Positions 49,074-62,233 of a stretch of 64,000 bases of DNA are shown in pieces. This DNA is from Nonomuraea sp. NEAU-A123. GTDB lineage: Bacteria; Actinomycetota; Actinomycetes; Streptosporangiales; Streptosporangiaceae. The stretch is taken from contig NZ_JAHFZZ010000001.1 in assembly GCF_018603905.1 (NCBI RefSeq), positions 806,001 to 870,000 of the forward strand, in the 5' to 3' direction. A program made the translations under genes and the position numbers. Position 1 is the stretch's first letter, and every line of letters begins with the position of its first letter. Under the pieces are notes generated by a model, which saw only the letters and a list, made by a program, of their open reading frames with translations, was not told the origin of the DNA and made no database searches.

Positions 49074-51491
49074 TCACCGCAACTCGACACCGATGAGGCA
49101 CGTGTCGTCGTCGGTGTCCGAGTTGCAGTGCGTGAGCAGGTAATCCAGCCGCTGGTCGAGCGTCGGAGCGGCATGCCCGGCGATGACGAGCAACTGGTTC
49201 TGGGCATGCTGGAGCGCCCGGTCCCGGCGTTCGATGAGCCCGTCGGTGTACATCAGCAGGGTGTCCTGCGCTTCGAGCTGCAGCTGCCCCTCCTCGTACG
49301 CCGCCTCGGACACCGCACCGAGCAGCAGCCCCCCGACCATCGGCAGCTCCGACGCGCTCGTCCCCCGGACCAGGAGGGGCGGCAGGTGCCCCGCGCGGGC
49401 CCAGCGCAGGATCCGGGTCTGCGGATCGTACAGGCCGCAGACCGCGGTGGCGGTCACGCTGTCGGTCAGGTGATGGGCGACCAGGTTGAGCCAGGTCAGT
49501 AGCTGGGCGGGTCCGGCGCCGGTGGCGGCCAGGCCGCGCAGGGCGTTGCGCAGCACGACCATGCCGGTGGCCGCCTGGATGCCGTGCCCGGCCACGTCGC
49601 CCACCGACAGGAGCACCTGCTTGGACGGCAGCACGACGGCGTCGTACCAGTCGCCGCCGACCAGGTGGTCCTCCTCGGCCGGGCGGTAGCGGACGGCGAT
49701 CCGCAGGCCGAAAGCGTCCGTCGTCTCGCGCGTCGGCGGCATGATGGCCCGCTGCAGTTGCAGGGCCAGGCGGTTGCGCTCGGCGGTCTGCTGCTCGCTG
49801 TGGGCGAGCTGGTCGCGGGTCGCGGCAAGCGCGACCTCGGTCCAGTGCTGCGAGGAAATGTCCTGATAAGCGCCGCGGACGGCCAGCAGCCGGTCGTCGG
49901 CCCCGAAAACCGGCTCCGCCACCACGCGGATGTGCCGGGCGATCCCGTCGGGCCGCTGGAGCCGGAACGCGGTGGAAGCCGACCGCCGATGGTGCAGCAC
50001 GGTGCGCAGGAACCGGCCGATGCCGACCTCGTCGTCGGAATGGGCGTGCTCGCGCAGCCGTTCCAGGGGGATCGGCTGGTCGGCGGGGGACATGCCGTAC
50101 AGGGCGAAGAGCTGGTCGTTCCAGGTGACCTCGCCGGTGAGCGCGTTCTCCTCGAAGCCGCCGATGCGGCCCAGTCGCTGGGCGTGCTGCAGGATGCCGG
50201 CCAGCCGCGACCCTTCGTCGTGCGCGCGCCAGATCAGCAGCACGCTGTCGCCGTGGCGGGTCACGCTGACGGCGGCCTCGGTGGTCAGCCGCACCTCGTC
50301 GAGCAGGGTGGTGAGGGCCATGCGCTCGGTGCGGAACGGCTCGCCGGTCGCGTGTACGTGCTCGACCTTGGCGAACAGGCCGCCGCCCTCGGCCACCAGC
50401 GGGTACGCCTCCAGCAGCAGGGCCCCGTCGACCTGGTGGCGCGGGCGCCCGGCCGGGTCGGTGAACCGCTCGTTGGTGTGCACGATGCGGAAGTCGGTCA
50501 GCCTGCCACCGGAGTCGAGATGCGGGCACAGCACCAGGGCGGGGTCCGGCAGCGCGTCGGCCAGATTGACCAGCTCGGAGAAGGCCGGGTTGAACGGCGC
50601 GCGTCCGGGCGGGTCGCACGGCGCGGGTTCGGACGGGGCCGCCCCCAGGGTGTGCGCGCACAGGTCCGCCAGCGCCTCGATCTGCCGCTCTATCTGCGGC
50701 GGCTGCGGCGCCAGGTCATGCGGCCAGCCGATCTCCAGGACGCCCAGGATGCGCCCGCCCGTGCCCGCGGGCACCGCCACCCGCCCGCCTTCCACCTGCC
50801 GGTGGCCGATGGTGGGCAGGCCGACCTCGCGCAGCGCCGGGAACCAGACGGTACAGCGCTCCGTGAGAGCCTGGCGAGCCGGAGTGACCACGCCGGGCGG
50901 GACGTAACGCCACCGCATGGCCTCCTCGGCGCTGAGCCCCGCGTACCCGGCCAGGGTGAGCGAGGCGTCGGGGCCGGCGGCCCACACGGCGACCGCCGTC
51001 GCGCCGAGCGGCACCAGCGCGTGCTCCAGCAGCGACTCGGCGACCGCCTGCGTGTCGGTCGCGTCGAGCACGCCGCTCTCGGCCGCGCGCAGCCGGACGG
51101 AAACGGAGTGGCGATGTCCGTCGTGGTCCGATCTCGCCGAGCGCAGGAACTCGCGGGCCGTCTCGCTGATGCGGTCCTGCGCGGCCTGGTCGATGATGTC
51201 GGAGGCCAGCTCCAGCTGCGACAGCCCGGACTGCTCCGCGAGCGTGGCGAGCTGGCGGGCCGCCTGGGCGGGGCCGCAGCGCAGCCGCTCGACCAGGATG
51301 CCCTTGGCCAGCTCGATCAGGGCGCGCCCGTCGGCGGCCAGGTGGGCGTCCTGGATCTGCCTGCGCATCCGCTCGATCGTGGCGGCCAGCCGGCCGACGT
51401 TCGCGTCACCGGCCGGCGCCTCGGCACTGGTACCAGCCGCCGTGGCATCGCCTGCCGGCAGGGCGGCGCCGGGCTGCTGTGATGGCTGCAA
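49074..51491 (-). CDS. ANTAR-GAF-PAS-PP2C (SpoIIE/RsbU-type) phosphatase
   Basis: 805 residues. ANTAR helices ~38-98 (ALIELAKGILVERLRC), GAF ~120-290, PAS-like ~320-440 and ~450-560 (GGFEENALTGEVTWND), a coiled coil, then PP2C/SpoIIE ~590-805 with GGDWYDA, SVGDVAGHG and LMYTDGLIERRD metal-binding residues. It would dephosphorylate anti-anti-sigma factors and free the neighbouring SigB-type factor. The only suitable start is a TTG at 51491, which has GAGGAG seven bases upstream. 44 bases after the hybrid kinase stop, same strand: likely one operon. Confidence 0.93.
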   Translation of the reverse strand: MQPSQQPGAALPAGDATAAGTSAEAPAGDANVGRLAATIERMRRQIQDAHLAADGRALIELAKGILVERLRCGPAQAARQLATLAEQSGLSQLELASDIIDQAAQDRISETAREFLRSARSDHDGHRHSVSVRLRAAESGVLDATDTQAVAESLLEHALVPLGATAVAVWAAGPDASLTLAGYAGLSAEEAMRWRYVPPGVVTPARQALTERCTVWFPALREVGLPTIGHRQVEGGRVAVPAGTGGRILGVLEIGWPHDLAPQPPQIERQIEALADLCAHTLGAAPSEPAPCDPPGRAPFNPAFSELVNLADALPDPALVLCPHLDSGGRLTDFRIVHTNERFTDPAGRPRHQVDGALLLEAYPLVAEGGGLFAKVEHVHATGEPFRTERMALTTLLDEVRLTTEAAVSVTRHGDSVLLIWRAHDEGSRLAGILQHAQRLGRIGGFEENALTGEVTWNDQLFALYGMSPADQPIPLERLREHAHSDDEVGIGRFLRTVLHHRRSASTAFRLQRPDGIARHIRVVAEPVFGADDRLLAVRGAYQDISSQHWTEVALAATRDQLAHSEQQTAERNRLALQLQRAIMPPTRETTDAFGLRIAVRYRPAEEDHLVGGDWYDAVVLPSKQVLLSVGDVAGHGIQAATGMVVLRNALRGLAATGAGPAQLLTWLNLVAHHLTDSVTATAVCGLYDPQTRILRWARAGHLPPLLVRGTSASELPMVGGLLLGAVSEAAYEEGQLQLEAQDTLLMYTDGLIERRDRALQHAQNQLLVIAGHAAPTLDQRLDYLLTHCNSDTDDDTCLIGVELR

Positions 51492-51535
51492 CGTACGACT
51501 CCTCGGGGTGGACGAGGTGGAGGGGGGACTGCGCG

Positions 51536-55798
<4,263 letters not shown>

Positions 55799-55920
55799 GT
55801 TCACCCTGGCTCCGATCTTCGATAGTCAAAGCTTCACCAGGGAGGATAGCCAAGCGCCCATGCCTGTCGCGCCAACTGTCGAGTTGCGGTCAAGCCACAG
55901 TAGGGAAAGGAGGTAGAAGG

Positions 55921-56733
55921 TCAGGATTTGCGGCCGACGGCGCCGTACTGCGACACCTCCTGGCCGGCGTACTGGGTGGTCGGTTCGGGGCGCCATTTCG
56001 GCAGCGACACCATGCCCGGCTCGACCAGGTCCATCCCCTTGTAGAACCCCATGAGCTGGTCGGGCGTGCGGATGGTGATGGGCGTGGCGCCGCTCTCGTT
56101 CCAGATGGCCGCGGCCTGGTCCATGGCCGGGGTGCTCACGCTGGAGGCGACGGTCAGGTGGCTGCCCGAGGGGAGTGCCTCCATCAGTTCGGAGACGACC
56201 GTGTACGCCTGCTCGTCGTCGGGCACGAACTCCAGCACGCCCAGCAGCATGAGCCCGACCGGCCGCGTGAAGTCCAGCGACTCGGCGGCCTGCCGCAGGA
56301 TCGTCGCGGGGTCGCGCAGGTCGGCGTCGATGTACATGGTCGAGCCCTCGGGGGTGCCGCGCAGCAGGGCGCGGGCGTGGGCGAGGACGATCGGGTCGTT
56401 GTCGACGTACACGATGCGCGCGTCGGGCGCGGCGGCCTGGGCCACCTCGTGGGTGTTGTCGGCCGACGGGATGCCGGTGCCGATGTCGAGGAACTGGCGC
56501 ACGCCCGCCTCGACGACCAGGTGCCGCACCACGCGGGCCAGGAACTCCCGCTCGGCGCGGGCGATGATGGCCAGCTCCGGCATGACCTTGAGGATCTGCT
56601 GGCCCATCTCGCGGTCGGCGGCGTAGTGGTCCTTGCCGCCCAGCCAGTAGTCGAAGACGCGGGCCGGATGGGCCACCGAGGTGTCTATGCGGCTGAGCTG
56701 TTCCATCACGTCGTCGTTCGCGTCCTCGGTCAT
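55921..56733 (-). CDS. SAM-dependent methyltransferase, DUF574 family
   Basis: 270 residues. Family start DTSVAHPARVFDYWLGGKDH, SAM-binding FLDIGTGIPSADNTHEVAQ, YVDNDPIV and the DLRDPATIL segment are all conserved. Abundant paralogues exist in actinomycetes; substrates are unknown. Start ATG 56733 with GGGGGCG upstream. On the same strand as, and 117 bases before, the hybrid kinase gene; divergent from the esterase gene. Confidence 0.93.
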   Translation of the reverse strand: MTEDANDDVMEQLSRIDTSVAHPARVFDYWLGGKDHYAADREMGQQILKVMPELAIIARAEREFLARVVRHLVVEAGVRQFLDIGTGIPSADNTHEVAQAAAPDARIVYVDNDPIVLAHARALLRGTPEGSTMYIDADLRDPATILRQAAESLDFTRPVGLMLLGVLEFVPDDEQAYTVVSELMEALPSGSHLTVASSVSTPAMDQAAAIWNESGATPITIRTPDQLMGFYKGMDLVEPGMVSLPKWRPEPTTQYAGQEVSQYGAVGRKS

Positions 56734-56900
56734 CAGGCGCCCCCGGATCGTCGCAGCAGAGGAAAGTTCTTGTCGCGTCAGAGCCTAAAGCCCCTCGGGG
56801 GTGTCGAATGTGCGAATCGCGACTTGTGATCGTTTGTCGTGATACTTGACATCGATCGAGGGGCGCCAGGACACTCTCCTGCACCACTGGACAGATATTC

Positions 56901-56914
56901 TGTAAACGTTTACA
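56901..56914 (+). promoter_or_regulatory. Perfect LacI-type operator
   Basis: TGTAAACGTTTACA, a 14-base perfect palindrome with the central CG typical of LacI/GalR-family operators. It ends 2-3 bases before the GGGAGCGG ribosome binding site of the esterase gene (start 56927), where binding would block transcription or its start. No LacI gene lies in this window. Confidence 0.75.
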
Positions 56915-56926
56915 GGGAGCGGACCG

Positions 56927-59065
56927 ATGCCCTTACCTCGATGGAGCGGCGTCGGTGCGCTCGTGTCCCTCGCCCTCGTCGTCCTGCTGGCCGTACCGGG
57001 AGAGGCGCGCGTGTCCGCGGGCCGGGCCGGGACGATCACCGCGGCGTCCGCGCCCTCGGCGGCGCTGGGGGAGAACATCGCCTACAACCTCTACCTGCCG
57101 TACGGGTACGCCAAGGGCGCCGACCGCTATCCGGTGCTGTACCTGCTGCACGGCCGGGGCGACACCATGCAGGCGTGGACCCGCGTCAAGGACACGCTCG
57201 ACGCGATGATCAGGACGCGCCGGATCCCGCCGCTCATCGCGGTCATGCCCGACGCGCCGTGGAACGAGCGCGGAAGCTGGTACGTGGACTCCCGCTACAC
57301 CGGCTCCGACCTGCCCGGACGGCCGGTCGAGACCGCGCTGACCCGCGACCTGGTCGCCCACGTGGACGCGACGTACCGTACGGCGGCCATCCGCCAGGCT
57401 CGCATGGTCGGCGGCTACAGCATGGGCGGCTCGGGCGCGCTGCGCTTCGCGCTGGCCCACCAGGACCTGTTCGGCAGCGCCATCGTGCTCAGCCCGGCCG
57501 TCTACACGCCGCTGCCGCCGTCCGACTCCTCCGCCCGCGACTACGGCGCCTACGGCCAGGGCGGCGAGAAGTTCGCCGACGCCGTGTACCAGGAGCTGAA
57601 CTACCCCGCCCTGCTCCCCAAGCTGGACCGGGACCTGCCCGTACGGCTGTTCGTGGCCGTCGGCGACGACGAGTACGCCAACCCTGACCCGGCCGACGCC
57701 CACCACGACCTCGACTTCGAGTCCGCCGCCCTCTACAACGCGGCCAGGCGGTCGCCCGCGGTCTCGGCGCAGTTCCGCGTCCTCGACGGCGGCCACGACT
57801 GGACCGTCTGGACGCCCGCGTTCGAACAGGCGATGGCCGAACTGGGCCCGGCGCTGAGCGTCACGCCGCCGGCCGGGCTGCCCGCGCCGCTGTACGGCAC
57901 GGCCGCCCAGGACTGGGCCGGTGGCGTCGCGGCCCACGCCGACGGCTCGCTGACCACCGGCTTCGCGGCGAGCGGGCCCGTCGGCGGTCAGCCGTACGCG
58001 GGACGCCTCGACGCGGTGCTGGTCCGCGGCGGGGCGAACGGCTGGACCAGGCAGCTCGGCACCGCCGCCGACGAGCGGTTGTACGGCGTCGCGGTGCTGC
58101 CCGACGGCGGCGTGCTCGCGGCCGGTTACACCAAGGGCGACCTGGACGGCCACCACGCGGGCAATGCCACGGACGACGCGTTCGTGGTCCGGCTCGACGC
58201 GAAGGGCGAGGTGCGCTGGCTCACCCAGTTCGGCGCGCCCGGCGTGGCGGACCGCCTCTATGGGCTGTCCGCCGCCCCCGACGGCGGCGCCTATGTCGCC
58301 GGATACACCAAGGGCGCGCTCGACGGGGCCAACCGCGGGGACAAGGACGCGCTGGTCGCCCGTCTCTCCGCCGACGGCGCGGTCTCCTGGGTCCGCCAGT
58401 ACGGCGGGGTGGGGGAGGACAAGGCGTACGGTGTGGCCTCTTCCGGGACGAACCTCTACGTGACGGGCAGCGCCACCGCCGCCCTGCCGGGGACGACCGC
58501 GCTCGGCGGGCTCGACGGCTGGCTCGCCGGCTACGACCTGAACGGCACCCGGCAGTGGGCCACCTCGGTGGGCGGCGCCGGAGACGACCGGCTGAACGCG
58601 GTGGCCGTCACCACGGCGGGCCTCGCGGTCGCCACCGGGGGCGTCGGCGGCGACCTGGTCGCGGCGGCGTACACGGGCACGGGCAAGCAGCGCTGGCAGG
58701 CCACCGTCGCCACCCCGGCCGCCGACGAAGGCGCCGCGGTGGTGCCGCTACCCGGCGGCGCGGTCTCGCTGGCTGGCTACACCCGGGGTCAGGTGGGCGT
58801 GGTCGCGGGCGCGGCCGACATCCTGACGGTCCGACTCGACGCCAAGGGCAAGCAACAGACCGCCGCCCAGCTCGGCACCGCCCGCGACGACGGCGTCGAC
58901 CCCTTCGCCGAGGTCAACCTGTACGCCACCGCCACCCCATCGGGCGATCTGGCCATCTCGGGCCTGACCTACGGCACCCCGACGGGAGGCGAGGCACCGG
59001 GCAACGGCGACGTCTTCACCACCACGGTCGACCCGACCACCGGCCTGCCCACCACGAAGAGCTGA
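56927..59065 (+). CDS. Secreted esterase (esterase D fold) fused to an SBBP-like beta-propeller
   Basis: 712 residues. Sec signal (VSLALVVLLAVPGEA). Alpha/beta hydrolase of the esterase D/feruloyl-esterase type at ~35-310: LYLLHGRGDTMQAW, nucleophile Ser in GGYSMGGSGALR, acidic residue region ADAHHDLD, catalytic His in GGHDWTVW. After residue ~325 a ~380-residue tail of SBBP-like repeats (WTRQLGTAADERLYGVAVLP, VRWLTQFGAPGVADRLYGLS, SWVRQYGGVGEDKAYGVA, QWATSVGGAGDDRLNAVAV) forms a probable seven-bladed propeller. Likely removes ester-linked acyl groups from polysaccharide or glycolipid outside the cell. Under a LacI-type operator, so sugar-induced. Confidence 0.88.
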   Translation: MPLPRWSGVGALVSLALVVLLAVPGEARVSAGRAGTITAASAPSAALGENIAYNLYLPYGYAKGADRYPVLYLLHGRGDTMQAWTRVKDTLDAMIRTRRIPPLIAVMPDAPWNERGSWYVDSRYTGSDLPGRPVETALTRDLVAHVDATYRTAAIRQARMVGGYSMGGSGALRFALAHQDLFGSAIVLSPAVYTPLPPSDSSARDYGAYGQGGEKFADAVYQELNYPALLPKLDRDLPVRLFVAVGDDEYANPDPADAHHDLDFESAALYNAARRSPAVSAQFRVLDGGHDWTVWTPAFEQAMAELGPALSVTPPAGLPAPLYGTAAQDWAGGVAAHADGSLTTGFAASGPVGGQPYAGRLDAVLVRGGANGWTRQLGTAADERLYGVAVLPDGGVLAAGYTKGDLDGHHAGNATDDAFVVRLDAKGEVRWLTQFGAPGVADRLYGLSAAPDGGAYVAGYTKGALDGANRGDKDALVARLSADGAVSWVRQYGGVGEDKAYGVASSGTNLYVTGSATAALPGTTALGGLDGWLAGYDLNGTRQWATSVGGAGDDRLNAVAVTTAGLAVATGGVGGDLVAAAYTGTGKQRWQATVATPAADEGAAVVPLPGGAVSLAGYTRGQVGVVAGAADILTVRLDAKGKQQTAAQLGTARDDGVDPFAEVNLYATATPSGDLAISGLTYGTPTGGEAPGNGDVFTTTVDPTTGLPTTKS

Positions 59066-59106
59066 CCCCGCCTGGCGCGCGCTTGGAGAGGTGCGCGCCG
59101 GTGAGG

Positions 59107-59928
59107 TCAGCCCGGTTTGAGGAGGCCTGCGTCGACGATGGCCCGGCCGAAGGGGCGGGCCAGTTCGGCCAGGCGTTCGCAGCCGTCCTCGCCCAGAGCC
59201 GAGTACGCGGGCAGGGCCAGCGCGTCGGTGCGGTCCTCGATGTGCTGGCGCAGGGACTTGCCCTCGGCGCTGAGCAGGTCGCCGTCGAGGAGGCCGCGTT
59301 CGCGTAGACGCTCCTCGGCGGCCGCCCACTCCGGCTCCGGCCAGGCCCGGCTCAGCTTGAGGAAGGGCGTCGGGACCTCCCCGGTGCCGGCGTGCAGCAC
59401 GAGCGCGTCCAGCGGGCCGACGCCCTCGGTAAGCAGCATGCCGATGTGCCCGTCGCCGCGGAACTCGCGCAGCAGCGTCTGCGCGTGCCAGAGCTGGAGC
59501 AGCGGATCGTCCGGCCAGGCCAGCGCGGCGTGGGCGGCGAACAGCGGGCGCCCCTGCGGGTGCTCGCAGGCCGCCTCGGCGGCGCGCCGGGCCAGCGCGA
59601 GAACCGCGTCCAGCTCGGGCAGCTCGTGGATGCCCGCCCGGCGCAGCGCTTCACCAGCCGCCTCGTACCGCGCGGCCAGGAGCTGCTCGGGCGTCGCGTG
59701 GTCCCACGCGGCGGGCAGCGCCTGCCGTACGAGAGCGGGGTGGAAGTTGTAGAAGGTCGCGATGACCAGCTCGGCGGAGGCGCGGCCGAGCGCCGCCGAG
59801 CGCGAGGCGAAGTAACCGGCCCGGCTGTTCAGCCCCAGCGCGGCGTACCGCTTCCGGCCCTCGGGGACGAAGTAGATCATGCCGTGCACCGGCTCCAGGC
59901 GCCGCCAGGCCTGTCGTGCCGCCTTCAT
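59107..59928 (-). CDS. SCO6745 family protein
   Basis: 273 residues, cytoplasmic, helical. It opens ARQAWRRLEPVHGMIYFVPE and contains AGYFASRSAALGRASAELV and FRGDGHIGMLL, which I recognise as the SCO6745 family (unknown function, related to winged-helix-like proteins). ATG 59928 overlaps the SDR stop (ATGA). Last gene of the PucR/ligase/SDR operon. Usually found next to acyl-metabolism enzymes, which fits here. Confidence 0.85.
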   Translation of the reverse strand: MKAARQAWRRLEPVHGMIYFVPEGRKRYAALGLNSRAGYFASRSAALGRASAELVIATFYNFHPALVRQALPAAWDHATPEQLLAARYEAAGEALRRAGIHELPELDAVLALARRAAEAACEHPQGRPLFAAHAALAWPDDPLLQLWHAQTLLREFRGDGHIGMLLTEGVGPLDALVLHAGTGEVPTPFLKLSRAWPEPEWAAAEERLRERGLLDGDLLSAEGKSLRQHIEDRTDALALPAYSALGEDGCERLAELARPFGRAIVDAGLLKPG

Positions 59929-60704
59929 GCCAGCGACTCCACGAATCGGGCCATCCCGGCCAGCCACCGGTCGGGGTCGTCGGCTTTCCGGCGGGCGAAG
60001 TCGGCCACCTCGGGGTGCGGGAAGATGTGGAACCGCTCCGCTGCCAGCCCCTCGACCACCGTGGCGGCCACGTCGGCCGGGTCGAGTATCGCCCCGGACG
60101 CGCCGACCGCGCGGGCCGTCAGATGGTCCTCCGCGACGCCGCGCTCCAGCATGGCCGTCCGTACGCCCTGCGGGCACAGCACGCTGACCTTGACACCTTT
60201 GGGCGCGTAGTGGATCGAGACCCACTCGGCGAAGGCGATGGCCGCCGCCTTGGTCACGGCGTAGGGGGCGTCGCCGGGGCAGCTGATCAGCCCGGCCGCC
60301 GAGCAGGTGTTGAGCAGGTAGCCGCTGCCCCGCGAGACCATGAGGGGCACGACCGCCCGCGCGGCGTACACGTGGGCCTGCACGTTGACCGCCCACAGAC
60401 TGCTCCAGTCCTGTGCGGTGGCGTCCAGTCCGCGCCCGGCGATGACGCCCGCGTTGGAGCAGAACAGGTCGGGCGGCCCGAAGGGCGTCTCGGTCAGCGC
60501 GGCCACCTCGGCCTCCACCGACACGTCGGCCCGCACGGCCACGGCCCGGTCGCCGATCTCCTTGGCCACCCCGGCCGCGCCCGCCTCGTCGAGGTCGGCG
60601 ACGACCACTCCGGACGCCCCTTCCTCGGCGAACCTGAGCGCCATGGCGCGGCCGATCCCACTCGCCGCGCCCGTGACGACGACGACTTTGTCCCGCACCC
60701 GCAT
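59925..60704 (-). CDS. Short-chain dehydrogenase/reductase
   Basis: 259 residues. TGAASGIGRA cofactor loop, NAG in FCSNAGV, Ser in TCSAAGL, and YAVTK catalytic Tyr/Lys are in place. ATG 60704 with GGAAGG upstream. Probably oxidises a hydroxyacyl or alcohol in the pathway started by the upstream acyl-CoA ligase, 47 bases away. Confidence 0.93.
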   Translation of the reverse strand: MRVRDKVVVVTGAASGIGRAMALRFAEEGASGVVVADLDEAGAAGVAKEIGDRAVAVRADVSVEAEVAALTETPFGPPDLFCSNAGVIAGRGLDATAQDWSSLWAVNVQAHVYAARAVVPLMVSRGSGYLLNTCSAAGLISCPGDAPYAVTKAAAIAFAEWVSIHYAPKGVKVSVLCPQGVRTAMLERGVAEDHLTARAVGASGAILDPADVAATVVEGLAAERFHIFPHPEVADFARRKADDPDRWLAGMARFVESLA

Positions 60705-60751
60705 GAAGACACCTTCCTAACCGACCAGCCGGTATCCAGAACGTAGTTCTA

Positions 60752-62233
60752 CTACCGGTGGCGCGTCAACGTGCCGATGGCGCGTTTGAGGATCTTGCCC
60801 GTGGGGCTCATAGGCAACTCATCGGTGAACGAGACGTGCCGGGGGTACTTGTAGGCGGCCACCCGCTCCTTGACGAAGGCCTGCAACTCGTCGGCCTCGA
60901 CCGGCGCGCGCAACGCCACCACGGCCGCGATCTCCTCCCCGAGCTCCGGGTGCGGGACCCCGATGACGGCGGCCTGCCGCACGGCGGGATGCTCGTACAG
61001 GACCTCCTCCACCTCGCGCGGGTACACCGTGTACCCACCGCGGATGATCACGTCGCGGCGGCGGTCGACCAGGAAGAAGAACCCGTCGTCGTCGACCCGC
61101 CCGAGGTCGCCGGTGTGGAACCAGCCGTCGCGGATCGCCTCCGCCGTGGCGGCGGGGTTGTTCCAGTAGCCCTTCATCACGTTGGGGCCCCGGATGACGA
61201 TCTCGCCGATGTGGCCGGTCGGCACGTCGCCGTCGTCCTCGTCGACCACCTTCATCTCGACGTCCTTGATCGGCCGGCCGATCGACCCGGGCCTGGTGCC
61301 GTGGCGGCCGCGGTTGGACGAGGCGACGGGCGAGGTCTCGCTGAGCCCGTACCCCTCCACGATCGAGCAGCCGAACCGCGTCTGAAAGGCCCGCAGCACG
61401 TCGAGCGGGAGCGCCGCCCCGCCGGAGACCAGGATGCGCAGCAACGACATGTCGGAGGCGCCCGGATGGTCGAGCAGCGCGATGTACATGGTCGGCACGC
61501 CCTGGAAGACCGTGACGCCGTCGCGCCGGATGACCTCCAGCGCCCGGCCCGCCTCGAAGCGCCGCAGCAGCGTGAGGCGCGCGCCGGCCTGGACGGTGGC
61601 GTTGAGCGAGCAGGTCTGCCCGAACGCGTGGTAGAGCGGCAGCGCCCCGAGCACGACGTCGTCCACCCCGAGCGCGTGCATGCGGGCGACGGCCGCGGCG
61701 TTGCCGCCGAGGTTGCCGTGGGTCAGTTCGATGCCCTTGGCCCGGCCGGTCGTGCCGGAGGTGTAGTGGATGACCGCCGTCTCGCCGTCCGCGCGCGGGG
61801 CGACGTCGAGGTCGGCCGCCAGGCCGCGCAGCAGCCGCTGGAACTCGCCGGGGACGACGAAGAAGCAGTCGGTCAGGGTGCCCGCGGTGCCCGCCTCGGC
61901 GGTCTCCGCGAAGGCGTGCCAGGCGATCAGCAGGCAGGCTCCGCAGTCACCGACGTACGCGGCGATCTCCCGCCTGCGCAGCAGCGGATCGAGCGGGACG
62001 ACCACCGCCCCCATCCGCAGCACCCCGTAGTAGACGACGGCGAACTCGGGGACGTTCGGCAGCATGACCGCGACCCGGTCGCCCGCGCCGATCCCGCGTC
62101 GCCGCAGCAGCGCGGCGACGCGGGCGCTCAACAGGTCGAGCGCGCCATAGGTGAGCGCCTCTTCGTCGAGCGTGACAACCGTCCTCCCGCCGAGCCGATC
62201 GGCGGCGGTGTGGAGCCGGTCAGCGAGGTTCAT
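60752..62233 (-). CDS. AMP-dependent acyl-CoA ligase
   Basis: 493 residues. P-loop YTSGTTGRAKGIELTH, VEGYGLSETSP, TGDLGRVDDDGF hinge and C-terminal PTGKILKR catalytic Lys define an acyl-CoA synthetase of medium/long-chain or aromatic acid type. ATG 62233 overlaps the PucR stop (ATGA). Activates a carboxylic acid for degradation or lipid synthesis. Confidence 0.93.
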   Translation of the reverse strand: MNLADRLHTAADRLGGRTVVTLDEEALTYGALDLLSARVAALLRRRGIGAGDRVAVMLPNVPEFAVVYYGVLRMGAVVVPLDPLLRRREIAAYVGDCGACLLIAWHAFAETAEAGTAGTLTDCFFVVPGEFQRLLRGLAADLDVAPRADGETAVIHYTSGTTGRAKGIELTHGNLGGNAAAVARMHALGVDDVVLGALPLYHAFGQTCSLNATVQAGARLTLLRRFEAGRALEVIRRDGVTVFQGVPTMYIALLDHPGASDMSLLRILVSGGAALPLDVLRAFQTRFGCSIVEGYGLSETSPVASSNRGRHGTRPGSIGRPIKDVEMKVVDEDDGDVPTGHIGEIVIRGPNVMKGYWNNPAATAEAIRDGWFHTGDLGRVDDDGFFFLVDRRRDVIIRGGYTVYPREVEEVLYEHPAVRQAAVIGVPHPELGEEIAAVVALRAPVEADELQAFVKERVAAYKYPRHVSFTDELPMSPTGKILKRAIGTLTRHR

